DNA of 64,000 nt from Clostridia bacterium (lineage in GTDB: Bacteria; Bacillota; Clostridia; Christensenellales; Aristaeellaceae), in NCBI GenBank assembly GCA_017532155.1, contig JAFXJP010000035.1:1-64000 (forward strand), in the 5' to 3' direction. The notes beneath the pieces are model-generated. The model did no database searches and was not told the origin of the DNA. It saw only the letters and a list, made by a program, of their open reading frames with translations. The position numbers and the translations under genes were made by a program. Below, piece by piece: positions 8,832 through 16,718 of this stretch (positions within the stretch are counted from its first letter, which is position 1; every line of letters starts with the position of its first letter).

Positions 8832-9275
8832 TTATTGCTGCGGCGCGGTAGCCAGCAGCTTTTTTTCCATCTGCACGCAGGTGCCCTCGCCGGGCGAGGA
8901 GGTAACCTGCACGCTGTCCATAAAGGATTGCATGACGGAAAAGCCCATACCCGAGCGTTCCTTTTCGGGCTGGGTGGTAAAAAAGGGCTGCATGGCGCGG
9001 TCGATATTCTCGATGCCGCAGCCGTAGTCGCGCACGGATAAAAGCAGCAGCGCGTCCTCGCGGATGGCGGCTTCCAGGATGATCTGACCGCCCTTTTCGC
9101 CGTAGGCGTGCACGATGGCGTTGGTCACGGCCTCGCTGACGGCGGTGCGCAGATCGCTGAGCACATCCAGCGTGGGGTTTAAATGCACGGTGAAAGCGGA
9201 GATTGCCACGCGGGCGAAGCTTTCGTTTTCGGGCCGGGCGTCAAATTGCAGGCGCATGTGATTGATAAAGCGCAT
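8832..9275 (-). CDS. spoIIAB: Anti-sigma F factor, serine kinase SpoIIAB
   Basis: 147 residues. In spore formers SpoIIAB binds and holds sigma F, and phosphorylates SpoIIAA. The GHKL ATPase N-box is in SEAVTNAIVHAYG, the G1 box in VRDYGCGI, and the G2 box in KERSGMGF. The match to SpoIIAB, rather than RsbW, is close along its whole length (ARPENESFARVAISAF, QPFFTTQPE). AGGAGG precedes the start. It is cotranscribed with spoIIAA, whose stop is two bases upstream. A terminator follows at once, so spoIIAC (sigF), normally the third gene, is missing here. Confidence 0.93.
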   Translation of the reverse strand: MRFINHMRLQFDARPENESFARVAISAFTVHLNPTLDVLSDLRTAVSEAVTNAIVHAYGEKGGQIILEAAIREDALLLLSVRDYGCGIENIDRAMQPFFTTQPEKERSGMGFSVMQSFMDSVQVTSSPGEGTCVQMEKKLLATAPQQ

Positions 9276-9277
9276 CT

Positions 9278-9595
9278 TCAGTCCTCCTTTTCATCCATGT
9301 CCGCGATGACCTGTCCCATGCCGGACAGCGCGTAAATGCGTTTCACCTGCTCGGACATGTGCATGACCGATACCGAGCCGCCGCGCAGCGAAAGCGTGCG
9401 GTAGCGGCCCAGGATCACGCCGATGCCGGAGGAATCCATAAAGGGCATTTTTTTCATATCCAGCACCAGATGGCGCACGGATGCATCCTGAAGCAGCATG
9501 TCAAGATCGCGGCGGATGGAAGCGGCGCTGCACTGATCCAATTCGCCCTCCAGCCGCACAACCAGAACATCTTTTTTGCGTACGTGAGACAGCAT
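9278..9595 (-). CDS. spoIIAA: Anti-sigma F factor antagonist SpoIIAA
   Basis: 105 residues, STAS domain. Unphosphorylated SpoIIAA releases sigma F from SpoIIAB. The phosphorylated serine is in FMDSSGIGV (Ser55/56). ELDQCSA and LVLDMKKMP fit the family. An ATG at 9601 sits only two bases from GGAGG, so the ATG at 9595, eight bases away, is the better start. First gene of a two-gene operon. A sigma H-like promoter may lie upstream. Confidence 0.92.
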   Translation of the reverse strand: MLSHVRKKDVLVVRLEGELDQCSAASIRRDLDMLLQDASVRHLVLDMKKMPFMDSSGIGVILGRYRTLSLRGGSVSVMHMSEQVKRIYALSGMGQVIADMDEKED

Positions 9596-9624
9596 GTTCA
9601 TCCCTCCTGCGTGTGGTAAAAGGT

Positions 9625-9650
9625 ATTTCGATTTGTACAGTATCTATCCT
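9625..9650 (-). promoter_or_regulatory. Possible sigma H-type promoter of spoIIAA
   Basis: Reading the minus strand, CAGGATAGA (near 9641-9651) and CGAAAT (near 9625-9630) are spaced like a sigma H promoter (AGGA...GAAT). One base of the -10 core deviates. In Bacillus spoIIA is sigma H dependent, so the position makes sense, but the match is imperfect. Confidence 0.35.
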
Positions 9651-9824
9651 GCCTCGAAAATTGTCTGTTTATGCGGTGGCGGGAAAAATCGTTCGCGCGG
9701 CGGATGCGAATGGAAGAATATAATGAAAAAATATGTCGCATTTATAAAGATGTGCCGGGAAGATTGTATTTTATGAAAAATTGTGATATGATATTTGAAA
9801 AACTTCAGATAGGAAGTATGTATC

Positions 9825-10577
9825 ATGAGCAAGAAACACATTAAGCGTCCCCAGAAGTACGTCAAGCCCAAGGATCCCACTTTCAAGGAGTGGTGGGCGC
9901 AGCAGTCTGAAAAGACCCAGAAGACCCTCAAGATCACGGCCATCGCGGTGGCTGCGGTCATTTTGCTGTCGGTTATTTTCTACTATGGCTTCTATGATGA
10001 CGGGTCTCTCAAGGTAAAGAACGGCGCGGCTGTCGGCACCCAGGAGAACTGGCTGATCGTCGAAAAGGACGGCGGCAAGAACAGCGATTACTATCACCTG
10101 GCCAATGTGAACACTCCCGCGGGCTATGATCCCAGCGATGAAAACGTGGCCGGCGTTTCCTCTGCCGGCGAGCCCATCGACAACGACTTTGTGTTCGTTC
10201 CGCAGGAAGGCGTAAGCGTTGTGGATAACATCTACATCAAGGGCATCTCCAAGAGCGCCGAAGACATGGTCAACAGCGTGTACGATACCTTCGTTGGCTT
10301 CGCCAGCGAGGGCACCATCACCGAGGTGACCACCTTTGACACCGCCTGGGGCAAGGCGCAGACCTTCACCTATGCCTACGGCTACGAGGATGAAGAGAAC
10401 CCCGGCACCATGCGCTATAACCAGAGCAAGGTTACTTACATTCCTTCCCTGCAGAAGGACGCCTGCGTGCTCATCAGCGTGAACTACTACCCCGAAGAGG
10501 AAACCTACCTGACCGAGGAAGAGCTCACCGCAGTGATAGAAGCGGCCCTCAGCAGCATGGAAATGGTTGAAAAGTAA
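9825..10577 (+). CDS. Single-pass membrane protein of unknown function
   Basis: 250 residues, not recognised. A basic N-terminus (KKHIKRPQKYVKPK) precedes one membrane helix at about 36-56, so the remaining about 190 residues should lie outside. The outer part is acidic and rich in Tyr, Asp and Glu, with no clear catalytic motif. Positive-inside topology fits. AGGAAG precedes the start. It has its own terminator and stands alone, divergent from spoIIAA. Codon use looks like the neighbours. Confidence 0.75.
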   Translation: MSKKHIKRPQKYVKPKDPTFKEWWAQQSEKTQKTLKITAIAVAAVILLSVIFYYGFYDDGSLKVKNGAAVGTQENWLIVEKDGGKNSDYYHLANVNTPAGYDPSDENVAGVSSAGEPIDNDFVFVPQEGVSVVDNIYIKGISKSAEDMVNSVYDTFVGFASEGTITEVTTFDTAWGKAQTFTYAYGYEDEENPGTMRYNQSKVTYIPSLQKDACVLISVNYYPEEETYLTEEELTAVIEAALSSMEMVEK

Positions 10578-10584
10578 GAAAAAT

Positions 10585-10618
10585 GCGGCGGGATGCGCGT
10601 GTATCCCGCCGCTTTTTT
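10585..10618 (+). terminator. Intrinsic terminator
   Basis: GCGGCGGGAT (10585-10594) pairs with ATCCCGCCGC (10603-10612), followed by six T. Confidence 0.9.
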
Positions 10619-10650
10619 GCCGGAAGGCGATAAAAAGACGCAAAGAACCG

Positions 10651-10679
10651 TTGACAAGCGGAATTACTTTTGTTATAAT
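10651..10679 (+). promoter_or_regulatory. Consensus promoter for the tRNA-Ser pair
   Basis: TTGACA (10651-10656), 17-base spacer, TATAAT (10674-10679): a perfect consensus, as expected for a stable RNA gene. Confidence 0.85.
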
Positions 10680-10717
10680 ACTTCATGCGCTTTGGTAAAG
10701 CAGGCTATCGCCCATGC

Positions 10718-10807
<90 letters not shown>

Positions 10808-10832
10808 TTTTACCAAAGATCATATTCGGCTT

Positions 10833-10924
10833 GGAGAAGTACCCAAGAGGCCGAAGGGGCTCCCCTGCTAAGGGAGTAGCATGCGATAAGCGTGGCCCGG
10901 GTTCAAATCCCGGCTTCTCCGCCA
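10833..10924 (+). tRNA. tRNA-Ser (anticodon GCT)
   Basis: Acceptor GGAGAAG pairs with CTTCTCC. The anticodon stem CTCCC/GGGAG holds loop CTGCTAA with anticodon GCT. A long variable arm, GGTTCAAATCC T-loop and an encoded CCA are present. It reads AGC and AGU. Cotranscribed with the first tRNA, 26 bases apart. Confidence 0.97.
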
Positions 10925-10927
10925 GAT

Positions 10928-10966
10928 AAGGACAAAGACTTTTAAGCCTTTGTCCTTTTTCCTTTT
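10928..10966 (+). terminator. Terminator of the tRNA operon
   Basis: AAGGACAAAG (10928-10937) pairs with CTTTGTCCTT (10948-10957), followed by TTTCCTTTT. Confidence 0.9.
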
Positions 10967-10987
10967 CAAAAAACCTCAGGAGGACGC

Positions 10988-11914
10988 ATGGCCAAGTATC
11001 CCATCAGCCGGGAGTTTTTCCCGTTCAATCTGTTCACACCGCCCATGAGCCGCGCCTTTGTGCAATTGGCGCAAAAGGGTATGAAAACACCGCGCTGCCT
11101 CTTTCGGGATGCGGAGCTGGATGTGCAATCGCTCAAGATCCCGGGTTTTGAGGGCGCGATGATGGAGGCGTTTGTCATTTCTCCCAGGGATTTGCCGGAA
11201 GCAGCGCCCTGCCTTGTCAATTTCCACGGCGGCGGCTTTGTATTTGAAGGCTACAGCAGCCATTACAAAATGGCCATGGCTTATGCGAAGCTGGCGCGCT
11301 GCAAAGTGGTGTATGTGCGCTATCGCCTGGCGCCCGCGCATCCCTTCCCCGTACCGCAGGAGGATTGCTATGCGGCGCTGTGTTGGGTGCATGCGCACGC
11401 GCAAGAGCTGGGCATCGATCCAAAGCGCATCGGCGTTGGCGGCGATAGCGCCGGCGGCACGCTGACGGTCACCTCCTGCCTGATGGCGCGCGACCGCGGC
11501 GCGGCGGTGCGTCCGCTGTTTCAGATGCTGGTGTATCCCTGGCTGGATGGCCGCGACGCAAGCGACTCCTGCCGCCGCTTTACCGATACGCCCATGTGGA
11601 ATTCCACCTTGTCCAAGAAAGTGGGGCCCATCATCAATCCCGAGCCTGCGCGCACGCCGCTGGCCTACCGCTCGCCGGTGGAGGCAGACAGCCTGGCGGA
11701 TTTGCCGCCCGCCTACATCGAAGTAGCGGAGTTTGACTGCCTGCACGATGACGGCGTATTGTACGCCGACCTTCTGCGCAAAGCGGGCGTCCCGGCGGAA
11801 TTGACCGAAACCAAAGGCACCATGCACGGCTTTGATACGGTGTTCAACGCGCCGACCACGCAGAAAATGATCGCCGCGCGCGCAGCGTACATGAAGCGCA
11901 TGTTTGATATTTGA
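10988..11914 (+). CDS. Alpha/beta hydrolase, hormone-sensitive lipase-type esterase
   Basis: 308 residues, normal for the HSL-like family. The oxyanion-hole motif is HGGGF (near 78), the nucleophile Ser154 is in GDSAGG, and the Asp/His partners are likely EFDCLHDD and MHGFD near the C-terminus. It should hydrolyse short-chain esters in the cytoplasm; no signal peptide is seen. AGGAGG precedes the start. It follows the tRNA terminator and runs directly into the truncated glutathione peroxidase remnant. The natural substrate is unknown. Confidence 0.88.
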   Translation: MAKYPISREFFPFNLFTPPMSRAFVQLAQKGMKTPRCLFRDAELDVQSLKIPGFEGAMMEAFVISPRDLPEAAPCLVNFHGGGFVFEGYSSHYKMAMAYAKLARCKVVYVRYRLAPAHPFPVPQEDCYAALCWVHAHAQELGIDPKRIGVGGDSAGGTLTVTSCLMARDRGAAVRPLFQMLVYPWLDGRDASDSCRRFTDTPMWNSTLSKKVGPIINPEPARTPLAYRSPVEADSLADLPPAYIEVAEFDCLHDDGVLYADLLRKAGVPAELTETKGTMHGFDTVFNAPTTQKMIAARAAYMKRMFDI

Positions 11915-11943
11915 GAAAAAGGAGCATACTCCGCCGGCGGGGA

Positions 11944-12348
11944 ATGTATGAACAGCTGCAGCCGCAGGGATTTGAAATTCTGGATTTCCCCTGCAATCAG
12001 TTTGGCGAGCAGGCGCCGGGCAGCGAAGAGGAGATCCACACCTTTTGCACGGGCCGCTTTGGCATCACCTTTCCGCAGTTTGCCAAGGCGGATGTGCGCG
12101 GCGAAAACGCGCTGCCGCTGTTTCGTTATCTGGCGGAAAACACGCAGTTTGAAGGCTTTGGCCTGAGCCCGATGGGCCTTGCGATGAGCGGCGTAGCGCG
12201 GAAGATGGACAGGGATTACAAGAAAAACGGCGAGGTGAAATGGAATTTTACCAAGTTCCTGATCGGCCGTGAAGGCGCGGTGCTCGCACGCCTTGAGCCC
12301 ACGCAGGATATGAAGCTTGTGGCGCAGAAAGTAAAGGAAGCACTGTAA
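11944..12348 (+). pseudogene. Glutathione peroxidase, 5'-truncated remnant
   Basis: The 134 residues from the first ATG match the middle and end of a glutathione peroxidase: MYEQLQPQGFEILDFPCNQF, then EEIHTFC, FPQFAKADV, and KWNFTKFLIGREG. The N-terminal about 35-40 residues, which hold the peroxidatic Cys or Sec in a CGFT-type motif, are missing. The homology begins only about 30 bases after the alpha/beta hydrolase stop. There is no good Shine-Dalgarno before the ATG; a TTG at 11911 is another weak option. The Gln (CNQFG) and Trp (KWNFTKF) active-site partners are kept. A protein made here could not work as a peroxidase, so it is probably a deletion remnant. Confidence 0.75.
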
Positions 12349-12360
12349 AACAACAGAAAA

Positions 12361-12386
12361 GCACGCGGGTGACCGCGTGTTTTTTG
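12361..12386 (+). terminator. Intrinsic terminator
   Basis: CACGCGG (12362-12368), loop, CCGCGTG (12373-12379), then six T. Confidence 0.85.
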
Positions 12387-12391
12387 TTTGA

Positions 12392-12420
12392 TTGACAAGC
12401 GCTGCATGCTGTGCTACAGT
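12392..12420 (+). promoter_or_regulatory. Promoter of the 12.4-15.8 kb operon
   Basis: TTGACA (12392-12397), 17-base spacer, TACAGT (12415-12420), 24 bases before the start of the first gene. Confidence 0.75.
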
Positions 12421-12443
12421 AGCCTTAATAAGGAGTGATACGA

Positions 12444-12779
12444 ATGGCTGAAGGCATGTTCGCGTTTCTGATATGGTCGGCGGTTGGGCTATTGCTGATT
12501 GGCATTGGCGTGCATGCATTTTTTGCGAAGAAGCCGCAGCACTTCTGGGCAAACGCGCCTATGATAGAAGTAAACGATGTGAAAAAATACAACCGCGCAG
12601 TGGGCAAATTGTTTATCGCCTTCGGCGCGGCGTTTACGCTGACCGGTCTGCCGCTGCTGATGGAAAACAAGATGTGGATTTTGCTTTCCATGCTGCTGGT
12701 GATGCCTGTGGTGATTGTCACGATGGTCATTTATTCGACCGTGATTGAGAAGAAGTATAAAAAGGAGAATAAACGATGA
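12444..12779 (+). CDS. Small three-helix membrane protein, DUF3784-like
   Basis: 111 residues with three hydrophobic segments (about 7-26, 55-74, 80-102). The first loop carries DVKKYNRAVGKLFI, which resembles the DUF3784 family of Bacillota. The function is unknown. The start is placed at 12444, with AGGAG eight bases upstream; a GTG overlapping that site is rejected. Its end overlaps the next gene by four bases (ATGA), so it is translationally coupled to the secreted protein downstream. Confidence 0.75.
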   Translation: MAEGMFAFLIWSAVGLLLIGIGVHAFFAKKPQHFWANAPMIEVNDVKKYNRAVGKLFIAFGAAFTLTGLPLLMENKMWILLSMLLVMPVVIVTMVIYSTVIEKKYKKENKR

Positions 12780-13804
12780 AAAAGTTCTTTGCGATGCTGA
12801 TGGCGTGCATGCTTTTGTGCGGCTTGGCGCTGGCGGACGGCGACGGCGGAATTGCTACGCCTGCCAACTACGAAGAATTGCTTGCGGCGATGCAAAATAG
12901 CCGCTATCGCGAGATTTCATTGCGCGTGAAGGACTTTGGCTGGCCGACGGAGGAAGTGACGCTGGATCTGACGCAAAGCAATGCGTTCATTTCAATTGTG
13001 GGCGAATTCACCTTCCCTGAAAATGTGACGGTGAACTGTGCGCAGACGGTTGGCACTGCCGGCGCGCCGGGCGACGTGATCGTCAACGGCCCGTGGAACT
13101 GCCTGTCCGATACGGGCATGATCTATCACAGCAACGGCAATGTGATCTATAACGGCCCGGTTACCTTCACCTGCGATAAACGCGTGCGGCTGAGTAATTC
13201 GAATGCCAATTTCGTTTTCAACGGCCCGATGCAGCTCAATGCCATTGTTAGCGCCAACGGCCTGACGCTGGGAGACGGCGTGGTGATCGAGGGCGAAAGG
13301 TATTTGGAATTCAGCGAAACAATTGCGGTGCCCGAGGGAACGGCTTCGATCAACGTGCCGCTGCATCCTTCCCCCAGCAATGACCGCGATCAGCCGACGC
13401 TTGCGGGCGATATGACGGTTAAGGAGCTGGTCGTCAGCGAAAGATCCTTCTGCGTCATCACTGCGCAAAGCGATGTGACGGTGGATAAGCTGAACGTGCG
13501 GGAAGGCGGGCAATTGATCATTGACGGCGCGGTGGAATTGCCTGTAGACAGCCGCCACAGCGGCATGGCGGGCACGCTGCAGCTGAATGAAACGGGCACG
13601 CTGATTATGAATCACAGCACGCGTCTTGGCAATGAAGACGGCGGAAAGATCACCGGCATGGGCACGCTGGATCTGCGTGCGAATGTGGCAAAAAACGAAG
13701 GCGGCTCGCGCCATCCGAAAGTATTTGGCGCAAATTCCTATGAAGGCCTGCCGGCGGATTTTGTGGATGAGACGGTGAAGATCGTAAAGAACTGGAAAGA
13801 ATAA
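12776..13804 (+). CDS. Secreted beta-rich repeat protein of unknown function
   Basis: 342 residues. The signal peptide is clear (MKKFFAMLMACMLLCGLALA, cleavage near 21). The rest is rich in Val, Asn and Gly, with short beta-strand units such as GNVIYNGPVTF, ANFVFNGPMQL and LIIDGAVELP, suggesting a parallel beta-helix. No catalytic residues or anchoring motif were recognised. AAAGGAG precedes the start inside the previous gene. Middle gene of a three-gene operon with two membrane proteins; a role at the cell surface is likely but unknown. Confidence 0.75.
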   Translation: MKKFFAMLMACMLLCGLALADGDGGIATPANYEELLAAMQNSRYREISLRVKDFGWPTEEVTLDLTQSNAFISIVGEFTFPENVTVNCAQTVGTAGAPGDVIVNGPWNCLSDTGMIYHSNGNVIYNGPVTFTCDKRVRLSNSNANFVFNGPMQLNAIVSANGLTLGDGVVIEGERYLEFSETIAVPEGTASINVPLHPSPSNDRDQPTLAGDMTVKELVVSERSFCVITAQSDVTVDKLNVREGGQLIIDGAVELPVDSRHSGMAGTLQLNETGTLIMNHSTRLGNEDGGKITGMGTLDLRANVAKNEGGSRHPKVFGANSYEGLPADFVDETVKIVKNWKE

Positions 13805-13819
13805 AAGCAGGGTGTACCG

Positions 13820-15790
13820 ATGAAGGATTTATATTCCGGCTGGCTGATGAAGCTGATGGAAAAGTGGGGCGTGAAGCCGCATAAACGCTTTGACATGGTG
13901 AGCTATATGGGCTTTGGCTGCTTCTTTCTGGCGCTTTTGCCGGCGATTATCGGCAATGAGCTGGAAGACGGCGCTGGAAAAATACTGCTGATGCTGCTGA
14001 TGATTCTTTTGCTGGCGGTCAGCGGTTATCTGATGTATCAGGCGAACAGCCTTTGGATGATACTGGTGCTGTTTGGCCTGGGCGATGTGGTCATGGCCTT
14101 CGCCATCGATTGGAGCAATGCGCAGTCTGTGTGGATTTTTGCCATTGCCGGCGCGGCGCTGCTGATTGCGGGCTTTGTGCTGATGCCCCGGCAGATCAGA
14201 AACACGCATGCGCTCAATGATGAATGCAAGCGCCTGCGCGAAAAGGAAAATGCGGCAAAGGTGCGCGCCGAAATGCAAAAAAATGCGCCGCCTGCGCAGG
14301 AGACGCCTGCGGAAGAAAAGCCCGCGCCTTCGCCGCTTGAGCAGCTGAAGGAAAAGCTTTCGCTGTGCGTGATGCTCACCAAGCGCTCCGATCACCAGCA
14401 GCGCCCCGAGGACGTGAAAAAGCAGGCGCAGGAGCAGATTGCGGATCTGCAGATGCAATTGGGCAAAATGCTGCTTTCGCAGGAAAAGCTGTGGGTGCTG
14501 ACAGCGCGTGTGCCGGGCGCAAAGCCTGTGTATATGGGCACCGACGGGCGCATGGAGGTATTTACCAGCAAGGAACTGGCGCACAAAGCCTGCGAAATGC
14601 TGGCAGAGAAATTGCATGTGCAGGCGGATGTGCTGGAGCTTGACGGCGAAAAGGGCATTCATACCTTCTTTGGCGAGTGCGCGTATAACGGCATTGGCGT
14701 GATGCGCCTGGATAACGGCACGCGCACGATGTGCGAGCTGTGGCTCAAAAACTTTGTCAGCTATCAGGCAGAGGATCTGCTGGAGGGCAAAAACTGCTCT
14801 TTGCGTCACATGCTGTACCGCGCCAAGCTGTATGCCTATTTGCGCACAAAGCAGCCCGAGGGCTCGGATTATATGCATGCGCTGGCCGAAATGGGCCTGA
14901 CCATGACGCTCAACGCCTACCGCGAATTGTATCAGGGCGTTGTGTATGCGCTGGGCGACAAGCAGGAAGACGAGCGCGTATACGCCACGGAAAAAGCGCT
15001 GGAAGTAATGAAGTCGTGGGGCGGCGACATTGGCGATCCGATTGAAAAGACGACGACGCAGCATCTGTTCTATGTCAATCGTCCCGGCGAAACGGGGCAG
15101 ATGGATAAGGGCAGCGTGTGCGTGTTTACCGATCTGAAGCATGCGCGCGCGGCACAGGAAATGTTTGCGAAGGCCAGTATGCCCGCGAGCATCATGGCCA
15201 TTTCCTGCGAGGAGCTGCTCTTCCACGCGTCGCAGTGCGCGGGTATCGTCATTGATATGCGGTCGCTCAATTATGAAATTCTCAAGGCGGAATTTGACAA
15301 AATCCGCACGACGGGCGCGCTGGATGCGCCGGTGCTGGTGAACCTGAAAAAGAAGGAAGAAGAGAAAAAGCCGGAGGAAACCCCTGCCGAAAAGCCGGCG
15401 CTGCCCATTCTGCGCGACAAGAAAAAAGCGAACGGGTGGACACAGTATGATTATCAGTGGCCGGGCCGCTATGGTTTTGATTATATGGTGAAGATCGCCC
15501 AGTGGCTGATTTGGGACGGCCTGGAGCCCAAAACGCTGACAACGGGCAGCCTGGGCGGCAAGGAAACAGAGCACATTGAAGCGTGGCAGGAAAAGCGCTA
15601 TGTGGAAAAGAGCGTGGGCCCGGAAGCAGGATACCTTGGCATCGGCGGCTTCCATCGCTATGTGCCTGCGCCCGTGAAGGTGTATTTCTACAACCAGACG
15701 AACGTGGTACGCTTCTTTGTGGCGGGAGACGGACACGACAAGGGCGTAAACGACTTTGCCGAAAGAATTGCGCAGGCAAAACTGAAATAA
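13820..15790 (+). CDS. Membrane protein with large cytoplasmic region, possibly two SseB-like repeats
   Basis: 656 residues. Four hydrophobic helices (about 35-115) are followed by a charged helix and a Pro/Glu-rich linker (about 150-175). Two later segments resemble each other and SseB N-terminal domains: LWVLTARVPGAKPVYM with VFTSKELAHKACE (about 225-270), and LFYVNRPGETGQ with VFTDLKHARAAQE (about 415-460). A second Glu/Lys/Pro-rich linker lies near 510-535, then a Trp/Tyr-rich tail. The function is unknown. The SseB link is tentative. Last gene of the operon, followed by a terminator. Confidence 0.7.
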   Translation: MKDLYSGWLMKLMEKWGVKPHKRFDMVSYMGFGCFFLALLPAIIGNELEDGAGKILLMLLMILLLAVSGYLMYQANSLWMILVLFGLGDVVMAFAIDWSNAQSVWIFAIAGAALLIAGFVLMPRQIRNTHALNDECKRLREKENAAKVRAEMQKNAPPAQETPAEEKPAPSPLEQLKEKLSLCVMLTKRSDHQQRPEDVKKQAQEQIADLQMQLGKMLLSQEKLWVLTARVPGAKPVYMGTDGRMEVFTSKELAHKACEMLAEKLHVQADVLELDGEKGIHTFFGECAYNGIGVMRLDNGTRTMCELWLKNFVSYQAEDLLEGKNCSLRHMLYRAKLYAYLRTKQPEGSDYMHALAEMGLTMTLNAYRELYQGVVYALGDKQEDERVYATEKALEVMKSWGGDIGDPIEKTTTQHLFYVNRPGETGQMDKGSVCVFTDLKHARAAQEMFAKASMPASIMAISCEELLFHASQCAGIVIDMRSLNYEILKAEFDKIRTTGALDAPVLVNLKKKEEEKKPEETPAEKPALPILRDKKKANGWTQYDYQWPGRYGFDYMVKIAQWLIWDGLEPKTLTTGSLGGKETEHIEAWQEKRYVEKSVGPEAGYLGIGGFHRYVPAPVKVYFYNQTNVVRFFVAGDGHDKGVNDFAERIAQAKLK

Positions 15791-15795
15791 AAAAG

Positions 15796-15825
15796 AGGAA
15801 GAGGCTCAGGCTTCTTCCTTTTTTT
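15796..15825. terminator. Bidirectional terminator
   Basis: AGGAAGAGGC (15796-15805), TCAG, GCTTCTTCCT (15810-15819), with A-rich and T-rich flanks on both strands. It ends the operon on the plus strand; the stop codon of the 42-codon gene on the minus strand lies inside it. Confidence 0.85.
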
Positions 15826-15934
15826 GCCGGCGTTTGAGATAAGCGATGGTTTCGCGTGCGCTGCCGCCGAACAGATTCAGACGCAGGCCTTCCAGAAAAT
15901 CTGCATATTTGATCAGAATGCTCATCAGCTTCAT
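15806..15934 (-). CDS. 42-residue protein, divergent from a TetR regulator
   Basis: A short frame with good signals: AAAGGAG six to seven bases before ATG (minus strand 15934) and a TGA at 15806. The product starts MKLMSILIKYADFLEGLRL, continues with a Gly-Gly turn and an amphipathic helix, and ends in a Lys/Glu-rich tail (RRQKKEEA). It has no strongly hydrophobic segment. No family was recognised. It shares an AT-rich intergenic region with the TetR-type gene, so it may be that regulator's target. It is the kind of gene that length-limited callers miss. Confidence 0.6.
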   Translation of the reverse strand: MKLMSILIKYADFLEGLRLNLFGGSARETIAYLKRRQKKEEA

Positions 15935-16013
15935 GGGTTAATCTCCTTTGCGCTTTATTGAAAGCGGGCTTGACGCCGCTTGCGGGGAGAATTATAATTC
16001 AATAGAAATATCA

Positions 16014-16045
16014 TGCACAATTATCAATTATAAATATAATGTGCA
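16014..16045. promoter_or_regulatory. AT-rich divergent control region with inverted repeat
   Basis: TGCACA (16014-16019) and TGTGCA (16040-16045) are inverted around an AT-rich core between the 42-codon gene and the TetR gene. This is a candidate TetR operator. -10-like TATAAT sequences overlap it. Confidence 0.4.
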
Positions 16046-16092
16046 ATATTAAACATAATGTATAAAATTGTGTGGAAATTGAGGGAGAGCGG

Positions 16093-16659
16093 ATGGCACA
16101 CAAATATCGCAACGCCCTGCGTTCGCAGGCAATGATTCGCCAGGCCTTTGTGGAGCTGCTGGCAGAAAAACCGCTGGAAAAAATCACCGTGGCGGAGATT
16201 GTCAACCGGGCGGATCTGTGCCGTAATACATTTTACGCGCATTATCAGGATGTGTACGCCGTGATGGAGGAACTGGAAAACGAGGTGCTGCAGCGCTTTG
16301 AGCAGGCGTTGGATGAAGCGGTAGCACATGAAAATCTCAGCGATCCACTGCCTTTTTTGCGTATGATGGCAGAGGCGGTAGCGGAAAATAGAAAGATGCT
16401 CAGGCTGTTGTTCGGGGGCAGCCGGGCGGATGTGCTGGTTGGCCGGCTGAAAGCAACACTGGTGGGCAAAATTCATACGCATGTAGATACGGCAGGCATT
16501 CGGGATGAACAGGGCTTTTTGCTGATGGTGGATATGCTCTCGGCCGGGTTTGTGCATTTGTTCCGGGAGTATCTGCACGGACAGACAAAAGCAACCCCGG
16601 AGGAAATTGCTGAAGCGATTAATCGGGTGTACAAGGCGGCAGTGCCGCTATATCAATAA
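16093..16659 (+). CDS. TetR/AcrR-family transcriptional regulator
   Basis: 188 residues. The N-terminal helix-turn-helix is clear: SQAMIRQAFVELLAEKPLEKITVAEIV followed by RADLCRNTFYAHYQD, the recognition helix. The C-terminal ligand domain is all-helical and unassigned. It probably represses a nearby promoter until a small molecule binds. The start at 16093 follows GAGGGAGAG; an in-frame ATG at 16072 lacks a site. Divergent from the 42-codon gene, with an inverted repeat between them. Confidence 0.88.
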   Translation: MAHKYRNALRSQAMIRQAFVELLAEKPLEKITVAEIVNRADLCRNTFYAHYQDVYAVMEELENEVLQRFEQALDEAVAHENLSDPLPFLRMMAEAVAENRKMLRLLFGGSRADVLVGRLKATLVGKIHTHVDTAGIRDEQGFLLMVDMLSAGFVHLFREYLHGQTKATPEEIAEAINRVYKAAVPLYQ

Positions 16660-16666
16660 AAAAGAA

Positions 16667-16697
16667 GAAGCGGCCCATATGGGCCGCTTCCCTTTTT
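16667..16697. terminator. Intrinsic terminator
   Basis: Perfect palindrome of 24 bases (16667-16690, centre CCATATGG) followed by CCTTTTT. It separates the convergent TetR and ferritin genes. Confidence 0.85.
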
Positions 16698-16718
16698 GCT
16701 TGGAGGTGGGATGGGTTT

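Noticed and set aside
13829-15736. A 635-codon antisense open frame
   Set aside because: His/Gln/Arg-rich shadow opposite a real operon gene; no start signals.
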